A DNA stretch of 44,428 nt from Micromonospora deserti (GTDB lineage: Bacteria; Actinomycetota; Actinomycetes; Mycobacteriales; Micromonosporaceae), in assembly GCF_003236335.1 (NCBI RefSeq), contig NZ_POUB01000025.1, forward strand, positions 1 to 44,428. The letters are read 5' to 3'. A program made the translations under genes and the position numbers. Position 1 is the first letter of the stretch. Every line of letters starts with the position of its first letter. The notes under the pieces were generated by a model. The model was not told the origin of the DNA and did no database searches. It worked only from the letters and a program-made list of their open reading frames with translations. Of the stretch, positions 24,089 through 32,579 are shown piece by piece.

Positions 24089-26848
24089 GTGGAGACCGAC
24101 CGGAACGGGGGCCGGCGTTACCATCTGCTCGGCCCGGTGGGGGTCCACGTCGGCGGCGTGCCGCTGCCGGTGGGCGGCCCCAAACCGCGGACGATCCTGG
24201 CGGCGCTGCTGTTGGAGGCCAACCGGGTGGTGTCCGAGGAACGGCTGATCGCCGTGGGCTGGGGCGAGGCGTGGCCAACCACCGTCCGCGGTCAGCTGCA
24301 GGCGTACGTCTCCGGCCTGCGCAAGCTGCTCGGGCCCGCGGTGGTCGCGCGTCGCCCGCCCGGCTATCTCCTCCAGGTCGCGCCCGGCGAGCTCGACCTG
24401 CACGACTTCGACGAGGCGGTGGCCCGGGCGCGGGACGGCACCACCGGGCGTCCCGGCGAGCGGGCCGCGCTGCTCCGCCGGGCACTGGACCTGTGGCCTG
24501 GGCCGACACTCGGAGGCACCACCGAGGCGCTGCTGGACGCGCAGGGCCCCGCCCTGCGGGAGCGCCGGTTCGGGGTGCTCGAGGAGCTGTACGACGCCGA
24601 GCTGGACGCCGGCCGGCACGCCGAGGTGATCGGGCCGCTGCGCCAGGCGGTGCGGGACAACCCGTTTCGAGAGCGGCTGCACGCCCAGCTCATGCTCGCC
24701 CTGCACCGGTGCGGGCGGACCGCCGAGGCACTGGAGGTGTACGCCGCCGCCCGGGCCCGGCTCGCCACGGAACTCGGCGTGGAACCCGGTCGGCTGCTGC
24801 GCCGGGCCCACCAGTCGGTGCTGCGCGAGGAACCGCCGTCACCGGCCGTCGAGACGGCGCCGACCGTGCCGCGCCAGCTGCCCGCCCCGCTGCCCGCGTT
24901 CATCGGCCGCGCTGCCGAGCTGTCCGCGCTGGACGCGGCGGCGTGCCCGGACTCGGGAGTGCGGGTTGTCGCGGTCACCGGCTCCGCCGGAGTGGGCAAG
25001 ACCGCGCTGACGGTGCGCTGGGCGCACACGGCGCGGGCCCGCTTCCCGGACGGGCAGCTCCACGTCGACCTGCGGGGCTTCGACCCCGGCGGCCCCGCGG
25101 TGACACCGGCCGAGGCGGTCCGGGGCCTGCTGGACGCGCTGCGGGTGCCCGCCGGGCAGCTGCCGACCGGCTTCGACGCCCAGGTCGGCCTCTACCGCAG
25201 CCTGCTGGCCGACCGGCGGATGCTGGTGGTGCTGGACAACGCCCGCGACGCCGAGCAGGCCCGCCCGCTGCTGCCCGGCACCTGCTCCTGCTTCACGGTG
25301 GTCACCAGCCGGGCCGATCTGAGCAGCCTGGTCGCGGCGGAGGCCGCCACGCCGCTGCCGCTGGGTCTGTTCTCCGTCGACGAGGCCCGCCAGATGCTGA
25401 GCCGCCGGGTCGGCGCCGGACGGGTGCGGCGGGAGCCGCGGGCGGCCGAGGAGATCATCGAGGCGTCGGCCCGGCTACCGCTCGCGCTGGCCGTCATCGC
25501 GGCCCGGGCCGCCACCCGGCCGGCGTTCCCGCTCGCCGCCCTCGCCGCCGAACTGCGGGAGTGCGACCGGCTGGACCGGTTCGACGGTGGCGCGCCGAGC
25601 AGCGACGTCCGGACCGTGTTCGCGGTGTCCTACCGGACGCTGGGCGCCACCGCGGCCCGGGTGTTCCGGCTGCTCGGGCTGCACCCCGGCCCCACCGTCT
25701 CGGTGGCCGCCACGGCCAGCCTGGCCGGCGTCGACCCCGACGGGGCCCGGCGGGCGCTGGTCGCGCTCGCCCGCGCGCACCTGGTCGACGAGCCCCGGCC
25801 GGGCCGGTACGGCATGCACGACCTGCTGCGCGGGTACGCCGCCGAGCTTGTCCACGCGCACGACGACGCGGCGGTCCGGCGGGCGGCGGCGCACCGCCTG
25901 CTGGACCACTACCTGCACACCGCACTGGCGGCGGACCGGCTGCTCAACCCACGGCGGGACGTGGTCACCCCGGCCCCGCCGCGGGCCGGCGCCCGGCCCG
26001 AGCCGGTCGGCGACCCGCGGCAGGCGATGGCGTGGTTCGAGGCGGAGCACCCGACACTGGTCGCGCTCGTCCACCAGGCCCCGGCCGGCTTCGAGGCCCA
26101 CCGGTGGCAGCTCGCCTGGGCGCTGGTCACCTTCTTCGACCGGCAGGGGCACTGGGACGACTACGTGGCGGTGCACCGCGCGGCGCTGGACGCCGTGGGG
26201 CGGGACGGCGTGCCGCTCGCCCGCGCGCACACCCATCGCAACCTGGGCCGCGCCTATGCCCGCCTGCGCCGGCTGCCCGACGCGGACACCGAGTTGCGGC
26301 GGGCGCTCGCCCTGTACGAGCAGACCGGCGACGAGCAGGGCGCCGCGCAGGTGCACGGCAACCTGTCCTGGGTACTGGAGCGGCGCGGCCGCCACCGCGC
26401 GGCGCTGCACCACGCCCGGCAGGCGATGCGAGCCTACGAACGGCTCGGGGACCGAGTCATGACCGCCAACGCCCGCAACACCGTCGGCTGGCAGTACGCG
26501 CTGCTCGGTGACCTCGACCGGGCGCTCGGGCACTGCCGGGCGGCGCTCACCCTGCTGCAGGGCGCGGGTGACCGGTTCGGCGAGGCGGTCACCTGGGACA
26601 GTCTCGGCTACATCCACCAGCGCCGCGGCCGGCCGGCGGAGGCGGTCGCCTGCTACCGCCGGGCGCTGGACCTGTTCCGGGAGGCCGGTGACCTCAGCAA
26701 CGAGGGGCAGACGCTGGGCAAGCTCGCCGCCGCGCACGACGCGGTCGGTGATCCGGGCGCGGCGCGCCAGGCGCGGCAGGAGGCGCTGCGGATCCTCGAG
26801 GGTCTCGGGCACCCGGACGCGGCGCGCCTGCGCGGCGAACTCGGCTGA
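24089..26848 (+). CDS. AfsR/SARP-type BTAD regulator with NB-ARC and TPR
   Basis: A 919-residue multidomain regulator. Domains: an OmpR-like winged helix (about 10-90, ILAALLLEANRVVSEERLI and LQAYVSGLRKLLG), a bacterial transcriptional activation domain (about 95-240, ending RLATELGVEPGRLLRRAH), an NB-ARC ATPase with Walker A GSAGVGKT (Lys304) and MLVVLDNARD as Walker B, and C-terminal TPRs (about 690-915, for example AHTHRNLGRAYARLRRLPDADTELRRAL). AfsR-like proteins control secondary metabolism or development, but no biosynthetic cluster adjoins it, so the target is unknown. The start is uncertain: 24089 is favoured by CATAGT six bases upstream, and 24071 would add six residues. It interrupts the tatC to lipid-kinase order. 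Confidence 0.9.
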   Translation: METDRNGGRRYHLLGPVGVHVGGVPLPVGGPKPRTILAALLLEANRVVSEERLIAVGWGEAWPTTVRGQLQAYVSGLRKLLGPAVVARRPPGYLLQVAPGELDLHDFDEAVARARDGTTGRPGERAALLRRALDLWPGPTLGGTTEALLDAQGPALRERRFGVLEELYDAELDAGRHAEVIGPLRQAVRDNPFRERLHAQLMLALHRCGRTAEALEVYAAARARLATELGVEPGRLLRRAHQSVLREEPPSPAVETAPTVPRQLPAPLPAFIGRAAELSALDAAACPDSGVRVVAVTGSAGVGKTALTVRWAHTARARFPDGQLHVDLRGFDPGGPAVTPAEAVRGLLDALRVPAGQLPTGFDAQVGLYRSLLADRRMLVVLDNARDAEQARPLLPGTCSCFTVVTSRADLSSLVAAEAATPLPLGLFSVDEARQMLSRRVGAGRVRREPRAAEEIIEASARLPLALAVIAARAATRPAFPLAALAAELRECDRLDRFDGGAPSSDVRTVFAVSYRTLGATAARVFRLLGLHPGPTVSVAATASLAGVDPDGARRALVALARAHLVDEPRPGRYGMHDLLRGYAAELVHAHDDAAVRRAAAHRLLDHYLHTALAADRLLNPRRDVVTPAPPRAGARPEPVGDPRQAMAWFEAEHPTLVALVHQAPAGFEAHRWQLAWALVTFFDRQGHWDDYVAVHRAALDAVGRDGVPLARAHTHRNLGRAYARLRRLPDADTELRRALALYEQTGDEQGAAQVHGNLSWVLERRGRHRAALHHARQAMRAYERLGDRVMTANARNTVGWQYALLGDLDRALGHCRAALTLLQGAGDRFGEAVTWDSLGYIHQRRGRPAEAVACYRRALDLFREAGDLSNEGQTLGKLAAAHDAVGDPGAARQARQEALRILEGLGHPDAARLRGELG

Positions 26849-26893
26849 CTCCGCGCGGGTCGCGCCCCGGGCGGGCGGTGCCAGCGCGGGCGG

Positions 26894-26899
26894 TACGGT
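26894..26899 (+). promoter_or_regulatory. -10 box of leaderless lipid kinase gene
   Basis: TACGGT ends seven bases before GTG 26907, with no ribosome-binding site, and supports that start over the long open frame extending upstream. Confidence 0.5.
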
Positions 26900-26906
26900 G
26901 CTCGCC

Positions 26907-27839
26907 GTGACCGCAGCCGATCACCCCTCCGTCGCGCCGCCTGCCGACGGTCCCGTCGCCGTGCTGGCCAACCCGGCCGCCGGTCGGGGACGGCACCGGG
27001 AGCTGCTGCCGCAGCTGCTGGAGCGGCTCGCGGCCGCCGGCCGGCCGGTGGAGCTGCTCCGGGCGTGCACCGCCGAGCAGGCCGAACAGGTGTGCCACGC
27101 CGCGGTCGCCGGCGGCGCGGCCGCCCTGGTCGCGGTCGGCGGTGACGGCACCGTGCACCGGGCCCTGCAGGCGGTCGCCGGGACGGCGGTCCGGTTCGGC
27201 CCGGTGCCGGCCGGCACCGGCAACGACTTCGCGGCCGACACCGGCTTCCCGGCCGACCCGCTGGCCGCCGCCGAGGTGATCGCCGCGGCGTTGCGGGAGG
27301 GCCGCAGCCGGCCGGTGGACCTGGCCCGGATCACCGGGGCCGACGGCGTCCGGCGGTGGTACGGCGCGGTGCTCGCCGCCGGGTTCGACGCGATCGTCAA
27401 CGAGCGCGCCAACCGGATGCGCTGGCCGCGCGGGTCGCGCCGCTACGACCTGGCGATTCTGGTGGAGCTGGCCCGGCTGCGGCCGCGCCGCTACACGCTG
27501 CGCCTGGACGGCGAGCCCGTGGAGACCGACGCCGTGCTGGTGGCCGTCGGCAACGGCGCCTGCTATGGCGGGGGGATGCGGATCTGCCCCGATGCGGACC
27601 CGACCGACGGGCTGCTCGACGTGGTGGTCGGCGGGCGGTTCGACCGGCGCACCCTGATCCGGGTCAAGCCGCGCATCTACCGGGGCACCCACGTGGCGCA
27701 CCCGCTGGTGCACAGCTACCGGGCCCGCATCGTCGAGCTGGCCGCCGAGGGCATCACCACGTACGCCGATGGGGAGCGGGCCCTGCGGCTGCCGGTGACG
27801 GTCACCGCCGTGCCCCGGGCGGTGCACCTGCTCCGCTGA
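26907..27839 (+). CDS. diacylglycerol kinase family lipid kinase
   Basis: A 310-residue soluble lipid kinase of the DagK/YegS/BmrU family, which phosphorylates diacylglycerol or related lipids with ATP at the membrane surface. Motifs: VAVLANPAAGRGRH near the N-terminus, ALVAVGGDGTVHRALQ (GGDGT nucleotide loop), GPVPAGTGNDFA, and NGACYGGGMRICPDADPTDGLLDVVV in the C-terminal sandwich domain. The real start is well inside a longer open frame that shadows the BTAD gene; GTG 26907 follows TACGGT and gives a family-typical N-terminus. The exact lipid substrate cannot be read from sequence. It converges with the HAD gene, 28 bases between stops. Confidence 0.92.
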   Translation: MTAADHPSVAPPADGPVAVLANPAAGRGRHRELLPQLLERLAAAGRPVELLRACTAEQAEQVCHAAVAGGAAALVAVGGDGTVHRALQAVAGTAVRFGPVPAGTGNDFAADTGFPADPLAAAEVIAAALREGRSRPVDLARITGADGVRRWYGAVLAAGFDAIVNERANRMRWPRGSRRYDLAILVELARLRPRRYTLRLDGEPVETDAVLVAVGNGACYGGGMRICPDADPTDGLLDVVVGGRFDRRTLIRVKPRIYRGTHVAHPLVHSYRARIVELAAEGITTYADGERALRLPVTVTAVPRAVHLLR

Positions 27840-27867
27840 CCCGGGTTGCCGCAGGGCCGTCCCGCCG

Positions 27868-28644
27868 TCAGGGCTGCATCCCCGCGTCCGCCAGGTCGAG
27901 CACCGCTCCCAGGCCGTTGCCCCGGCCCGGGTCGGCGGCCGGCAGCACCAGCACGGCGCACCCGGCCGCGACCGCGCCGGCGTCGGCCGGAGTGTCGCCG
28001 ACCATCAGCGCCCGCTCCGGGTCGACCCCCAGCATGCCGCAGGCGCGCAGGAAGATGCCCGGATCCGGCTTGCACCGCCCCACCTCGTACGACAGGACGA
28101 AGGCGTCGACCAGCTCGGCCAGCCCCCACGCCTGGAACATCGGCCGGATGTCGAAGCCGATGTTGCTGACCACGGCCACCCGTACCCCCGCCTCGCGCAG
28201 CGCGGCCAGCGTCGGCGCGGTGTCGGGGTAGGGCACCCAGCCCTCGGGGACCAGCACCCGGTCGTAGAGCGCCTCGGCGAAGCCCTCGATGCCGGCGTCG
28301 ACCGTCTCGGCGAGCCCGACGTACGCGCCCCGGTGGGCGTGCGGGTAGAGGTCCCGGTCGGCCCAGAGCTCGGCCAGCCGGGGTGGCACCCGGGCCGGCA
28401 GCGGGCCGCCCGCCCGGCCCGCGGTGAGCAGCCGGTCGGCCAGCGCGGTGGCCCGCATCCGCTCCAGGGTGACCCCGCAGGCCGCGGCGGCCGACGACAC
28501 CCATTCGTGGGCGTCCTCGACCTGGGCCAGGGTGCCGTGGAAGTCGAACAGGACCCCCTCCACGGGCCGGCGAAAGGCCCGCCGGCCGGCGGCGTCGGCG
28601 GCGCCCGGGGCGGGGGTCTGGGACGTTTCGGCATGCTCCGGCAC
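27868..28644 (-). CDS. HAD-superfamily hydrolase with DFHGT motif I
   Basis: A 258-residue HAD-fold protein with an alpha-helical cap inserted after motif I (about 45-115). Motif I is VLFDFHGTL: the nucleophile Asp34 is present, but position +2, normally the general acid/base Asp of phosphatases, is His36. Motif II is VAVVSNIGFD, the motif III Lys region is EVGRCKPDPGIFLRA, and motif IV is ALMVGDTPADAGAV. The protein may be a phosphatase with altered acid/base, or act on another substrate. GTG 28644 is chosen because a minus-strand TAGGGT box ends seven bases upstream; longer starts lie at or upstream of that box. It diverges from helY over 86 bases. Confidence 0.88.
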   Translation of the reverse strand: MPEHAETSQTPAPGAADAAGRRAFRRPVEGVLFDFHGTLAQVEDAHEWVSSAAAACGVTLERMRATALADRLLTAGRAGGPLPARVPPRLAELWADRDLYPHAHRGAYVGLAETVDAGIEGFAEALYDRVLVPEGWVPYPDTAPTLAALREAGVRVAVVSNIGFDIRPMFQAWGLAELVDAFVLSYEVGRCKPDPGIFLRACGMLGVDPERALMVGDTPADAGAVAAGCAVLVLPAADPGRGNGLGAVLDLADAGMQP

Positions 28645-28651
28645 GCCGTGC

Positions 28652-28657
28652 ACCCTA
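28652..28657 (-). promoter_or_regulatory. -10 box of leaderless HAD gene
   Basis: TAGGGT on the minus strand ends seven bases before GTG 28644. The promoter pairs back-to-back with that of helY. Confidence 0.5.
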
Positions 28658-28717
28658 CCGACCGTCCCCGACGGCGCGACCGGACGGCCTTGTCCGGTGT
28701 CGCGCGCCGGCACGCAT

Positions 28718-28723
28718 TAATCT
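28718..28723 (+). promoter_or_regulatory. -10 box of leaderless helY
   Basis: TAATCT ends seven bases before the helY ATG at 28731, with no ribosome-binding site between. Confidence 0.5.
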
Positions 28724-28730
28724 TGGTGCC

Positions 28731-31526
28731 ATGTCGAGCCCCGCCGAGCGGTACGCCGCGGCGCGCCGCCGGACCGCGCAGGCCACCCAGTTCCCGGCGC
28801 TGGACGAGTTCGCCCTCGACCTGGGCTTCGACCTGGACGACTTCCAACGGGAGGCGTGCCAGGCGTTGGAGCGGGGCAGTGGCGTGCTGGTCTGCGCTCC
28901 GACCGGTGCCGGCAAAACCGTGGTCGGCGAGTTCGCCGTACACCTGGCGTTGCGCGGCACGCCCGGGCAGCCGGCGGCGGCCGACGGCGCGGCGCCCGGG
29001 CGGCGCAAATGCTTCTACACCACGCCGATCAAGGCGCTGTCGAACCAGAAGTACCACGACCTGGTCGACCGCTACGGCGCCGAGCAGGTCGGGCTGCTCA
29101 CCGGCGACAACGCGATCAACGGCGACGCCCCGGTGGTGGTGATGACCACCGAGGTGCTGCGCAACATGCTCTACGCCGGCTCGGCCACCCTTGAGGGCCT
29201 GGCGTACGTGGTGATGGACGAGGTGCACTACCTCGCCGACCGGTTCCGCGGCGGGGTCTGGGAAGAGGTGATCATCCACCTGCCCGCCTCGGTCACCCTG
29301 GTCTCGCTGTCGGCGACCGTCTCCAACGCCGAGGAGTTCGCCGACTGGCTGGTCACCGTGCGCGGCGAGACCGCGGTGGTGGTCAGCGAGCACCGCCCGG
29401 TGCCGCTGTGGCAGCACATGCTGGTGGGCAGGCGGATGTTCGACCTGTTCCACGACGCCGACGCGGCCCGCAAGCACGACGTGCACCCGGAGCTGCTGCG
29501 CTACACCCGCGACACGATGCGCCGCCTCGAACTCGGGGAGGGGCGCAGCGCCGGCCCGGGCGGCGGGCGGCGCGGGCCGCGCTGGCGTGGGCCGATGCGC
29601 CCGGACATCGTGGACCGTCTCGACCGCGAGGGTCTGCTGCCGGCGATCCTGTTCATCTTCAGCCGGGCCGGCTGCGACGCCGCCGTGCAGCAGTGCCTCG
29701 CCGCCGGGCTGCGGCTCACCTCCCCGGAGGAGCGAGCGGAGATCCGCCGGGTGGTCGAGTCCCGGGTCACCGCCATCCCCGGCGAGGACCTGTCCGTGCT
29801 GGGATACTGGGAGTGGCTCGACGGGCTGGAGCGCGGCCTGGCCGCCCACCACGCGGGCATGCTGCCGGCGTTCAAGGAGGTCGTGGAGGAGCTGTTCGTC
29901 CGCGGCCTGGTCAAGGCGGTCTTCGCCACCGAGACCCTCGCCCTGGGCATCAACATGCCGGCCCGCTGCGTGGTGCTCGAACGGCTGGTCAAGTACAACG
30001 GTGAGGCGCACGTCGACCTGACCCCGGGCGAGTACACCCAGCTCACCGGCCGGGCCGGCCGCCGGGGTATCGACGTGGAGGGGCACGCCGTGGTGGTGTG
30101 GTCCCCGGAGACCGACCCCCGGCATGTGGCCGGCCTCGCCTCCACCCGCACCTACCCGCTGCGGTCCAGCTTCCGGCCCTCGTACAACATGGCCGTGAAC
30201 CTGGTCGGCACGGTGGGCGCGGAGCCGGCCCGGGCGCTGCTGGAGTCCTCGTTCGCCCAGTTCCAGGCCGACCGGTCGGTGGTCGGCCTGGCGCGGCAGG
30301 TGCAGCGCAACACCGAGACCATCGAGGCGTACGGCGCCGAGGCGGTCTGCCACCACGGCGACTTCGACGAGTACTTCGCGCTGCGGGTGGCGGTCGCCGA
30401 CCGGGAGCGGGCCCTCGCCCGGCAGGGGCAGAGCCAACGCAAGGCCGCGGCGGTGGCCTCGCTGGAGCGGCTGCGGGTCGGCGACGTGATCCGGGTGCCG
30501 TCGGGGCGCCGGGCGGGACTGGCGGTCGTGCTGGACCCGGCGACCGGCGGCTTCGGTGAGCCCCGACCGCTGGTGCTCACCCAGGATCGCTGGGCCGGCC
30601 GGGTCAGCCCCGGTGACTTCACCACCCCTGCCGAGGTGCTCGCCCGGATCCGGGTGCCGAAGCACTTCAACCATCGCTCGCCGGCCGCCCGGCGGGACCT
30701 GGCCGCGGAGGTCAGCGGCACCGGGCTGAACCGGCACGCCGGTCGCCGGGGTGGCCGGTCCCGGCAGGCCGCCGGTGAGGACCACCGGCTCAGCCAGCTC
30801 CGCGGCGAGCTGCGCCGGCATCCCTGCCACGCCTGCCCGGAGCGGGAGGAGCACGCCCGCTGGGCGGAGCGGCGCCGCCGCCTGGAACGGGACACCGAGG
30901 AGCTGCGGCAGCGGGTGGCCGGCCGGACCGGCTCGCTGGCGCGTACCTTCGACCGGATCGTCGCGCTGCTCACCGCGCGCGGCTACCTCGCCCCGGACGG
31001 CGCGGTGACCGACGCCGGACGGATGCTCGGCCGGATCTGGACCGAGGCGGACCTGCTGGTCGCCGAGTGCCTGCGCCGCGGCGTCTGGGACGGGCTGTCC
31101 CCGGCCGAGCTGGCCGCCGCCGTCTCCGTGGTGGTCTTCGAGGCCCGCCGCGACGTCGACGAGCGGGCGTCGCTGCCGCGCGGCGCCGTCGCCGAGGCGG
31201 TCGACGAGACCCTCAAGCTGTGGAGCGAGATCGAGGCGGACGAGGCCGCCCGCGGCCTGGCGGTCACCCGCGAGCCGGATCTCGGCTTCGCCTGGCCGAT
31301 CTACCGCTGGGCGCGGGGCGAGGCGCTGGCGAAGGTCCTCGCGAGCGGACACGAGATCGACGGGGAGATGCCGGCTGGTGACTTCGTCCGGTGGGCCCGT
31401 CAGGTGGTCGACCTGCTCGGTCAACTCGCCGACTCCGGCGGCGCCTCGACCGAGCTGCGCGCCACCGCCCGGCAGGCGATCGCCGCGGTGAACCGCGGCG
31501 TCCTGGCCTATCACGCCGCCGCCTGA
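28731..31526 (+). CDS. helY: Ski2-like DEVH-box RNA helicase HelY
   Basis: A 931-residue superfamily 2 helicase of the Ski2/Mtr4 type, known in actinobacteria as HelY and thought to act in RNA metabolism. Motif I APTGAGKT is at 56-63, motif II DEVH at 163-166, motif III SLSATVSN, and the second RecA domain has FATETLALGINMPAR and QLTGRAGRRGIDVEG. The C-terminal half has the arch-like and DSHCT-type region (about 700-925), including a CHACPEREEHARWAERRRRLERD stretch. ATG is leaderless behind TAATCT. The 3' end overlaps the convergent exonuclease gene by 16 bases. Length is normal for the family. Confidence 0.94.
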   Translation: MSSPAERYAAARRRTAQATQFPALDEFALDLGFDLDDFQREACQALERGSGVLVCAPTGAGKTVVGEFAVHLALRGTPGQPAAADGAAPGRRKCFYTTPIKALSNQKYHDLVDRYGAEQVGLLTGDNAINGDAPVVVMTTEVLRNMLYAGSATLEGLAYVVMDEVHYLADRFRGGVWEEVIIHLPASVTLVSLSATVSNAEEFADWLVTVRGETAVVVSEHRPVPLWQHMLVGRRMFDLFHDADAARKHDVHPELLRYTRDTMRRLELGEGRSAGPGGGRRGPRWRGPMRPDIVDRLDREGLLPAILFIFSRAGCDAAVQQCLAAGLRLTSPEERAEIRRVVESRVTAIPGEDLSVLGYWEWLDGLERGLAAHHAGMLPAFKEVVEELFVRGLVKAVFATETLALGINMPARCVVLERLVKYNGEAHVDLTPGEYTQLTGRAGRRGIDVEGHAVVVWSPETDPRHVAGLASTRTYPLRSSFRPSYNMAVNLVGTVGAEPARALLESSFAQFQADRSVVGLARQVQRNTETIEAYGAEAVCHHGDFDEYFALRVAVADRERALARQGQSQRKAAAVASLERLRVGDVIRVPSGRRAGLAVVLDPATGGFGEPRPLVLTQDRWAGRVSPGDFTTPAEVLARIRVPKHFNHRSPAARRDLAAEVSGTGLNRHAGRRGGRSRQAAGEDHRLSQLRGELRRHPCHACPEREEHARWAERRRRLERDTEELRQRVAGRTGSLARTFDRIVALLTARGYLAPDGAVTDAGRMLGRIWTEADLLVAECLRRGVWDGLSPAELAAAVSVVVFEARRDVDERASLPRGAVAEAVDETLKLWSEIEADEAARGLAVTREPDLGFAWPIYRWARGEALAKVLASGHEIDGEMPAGDFVRWARQVVDLLGQLADSGGASTELRATARQAIAAVNRGVLAYHAAA

Positions 31527-32443
31527 GGACGGGTGGCGAGGGCGTCGAGGAGGCGGCGGGCCGGGCCGGCCAGGTTCCAGCGTTCGGCCAGCTCCAGCAG
31601 CCGTTCCGGATCAGCCGGTGCGGTCGGCAGTTCGGTGCGCAGCGGCGGCAGCGGCACGTCCAGCGCCACCCGGACCACCTTCGGGGCGACCGCCAGGTAG
31701 TCCCGCGCGGCGGTGAGCTTGGTCCGCAGCCCGGGCGCGAAGCCGGCGGCCGGGTCGTCCAGGGCGGCCAGGATGGCGGCGATGTCGCCGTACCGTTCGA
31801 CCAGCCGGGCGGCGGTCTTCTCGCCGACGCCCGGCACGCCGGGCAGGCCGTCGCTGGGGTCGCCGCGCAGGGCCGCGAAGTCGGCGTACCGGTCGGCCGG
31901 CACGCCGTAGCGGGCGCGCACCGCGGTGCCGTCGCAGTTCTCCAGCTTGGCCACGCCGCGCCCGACATAGAGCAGCCGGACGCCACGCGCGTCGTCGACC
32001 AGCTGGAACAGGTCCCGGTCGCCGGAGACCACCTCCACCGGCGCGGGCTGGGTGACCGAGAGCGTGCCGAGCACGTCGTCGGCCTCGTAGCCGGCCGCGC
32101 CGAGGGTGGTGATGCCGAGCGCGTCGAGCACGTCCAGGATCACCGGTACCTGGGGGGTGAGGGTGTCGGGCACCACCTCGCCGCCCGCGGGGGCCAGCCG
32201 GTGCGCCTTGTACGACGGCAGCAGCGCGACCCGCCAGTCGGGCCGCCAGTCGTGGTCCATGGCGCAGACCATCCGGTCTGGCCGGCGGGTGCGGATCAGG
32301 GTCGCCAGCATGTCGAGGAACCCGCGCACCGCGTTGACCGGGCTGCCGTCGGCGGCCCGGGCGGCGGACTCGGGGATGCCGAAGAAAGCCCGGAAGTAGA
32401 GGCTGGGCGCGTCGATGAGCATGATCGGGGGTTGCTGTGCCAC
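31511..32443 (-). CDS. 5'-3' exonuclease (Pol I N-domain/FEN-like)
   Basis: A 310-residue stand-alone 5' nuclease, homologous to the N-terminal domain of DNA polymerase I, probably removing flaps or RNA primers. The metal-site acidic motifs are present: MLIDAPSLYFRAFFG, AMDHDWRPDWR, GYEADDVLGTL and VVSGDRDLFQLV, followed by the H3TH DNA-binding motif GLPGVPGVGEKTAARLVERYG. GTG 32443 was chosen because the catalytic strand starts eight residues later; the open frame extends upstream into non-family sequence. A CACGCT hexamer seven bases upstream may be a weak -10. Its end overlaps helY by 16 bases, tail to tail. Confidence 0.93.
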   Translation of the reverse strand: MAQQPPIMLIDAPSLYFRAFFGIPESAARAADGSPVNAVRGFLDMLATLIRTRRPDRMVCAMDHDWRPDWRVALLPSYKAHRLAPAGGEVVPDTLTPQVPVILDVLDALGITTLGAAGYEADDVLGTLSVTQPAPVEVVSGDRDLFQLVDDARGVRLLYVGRGVAKLENCDGTAVRARYGVPADRYADFAALRGDPSDGLPGVPGVGEKTAARLVERYGDIAAILAALDDPAAGFAPGLRTKLTAARDYLAVAPKVVRVALDVPLPPLRTELPTAPADPERLLELAERWNLAGPARRLLDALATRPQAAA

Positions 32444-32579
32444 GTCCGACAGCGTGGCACAACCCACCGACGTTCGGCGTCCGGCGCGGCGGGTGGCGGC
32501 GCGGTCAGGACGCGCCGTCGTCGCGGTGGCGCCGCTTCCGCCGGGCCAGGTACCGGATGCGCTGGCCCCGGGCGGCCGC

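Noticed and set aside
28005..31514. 1169-codon minus-strand open frame opposite helY
   Set aside because: Low-complexity Gly/Arg/Val/His composition typical of a GC-rich antisense shadow; helY has all helicase motifs on the other strand.
32508..32579. In-frame continuation after the MFS stop (RGQRIRYLARRKRRHRDDG) to a second stop
   Set aside because: It has no start codon or ribosome-binding site of its own; possibly an old C-terminal tail, but not supportable as a gene.
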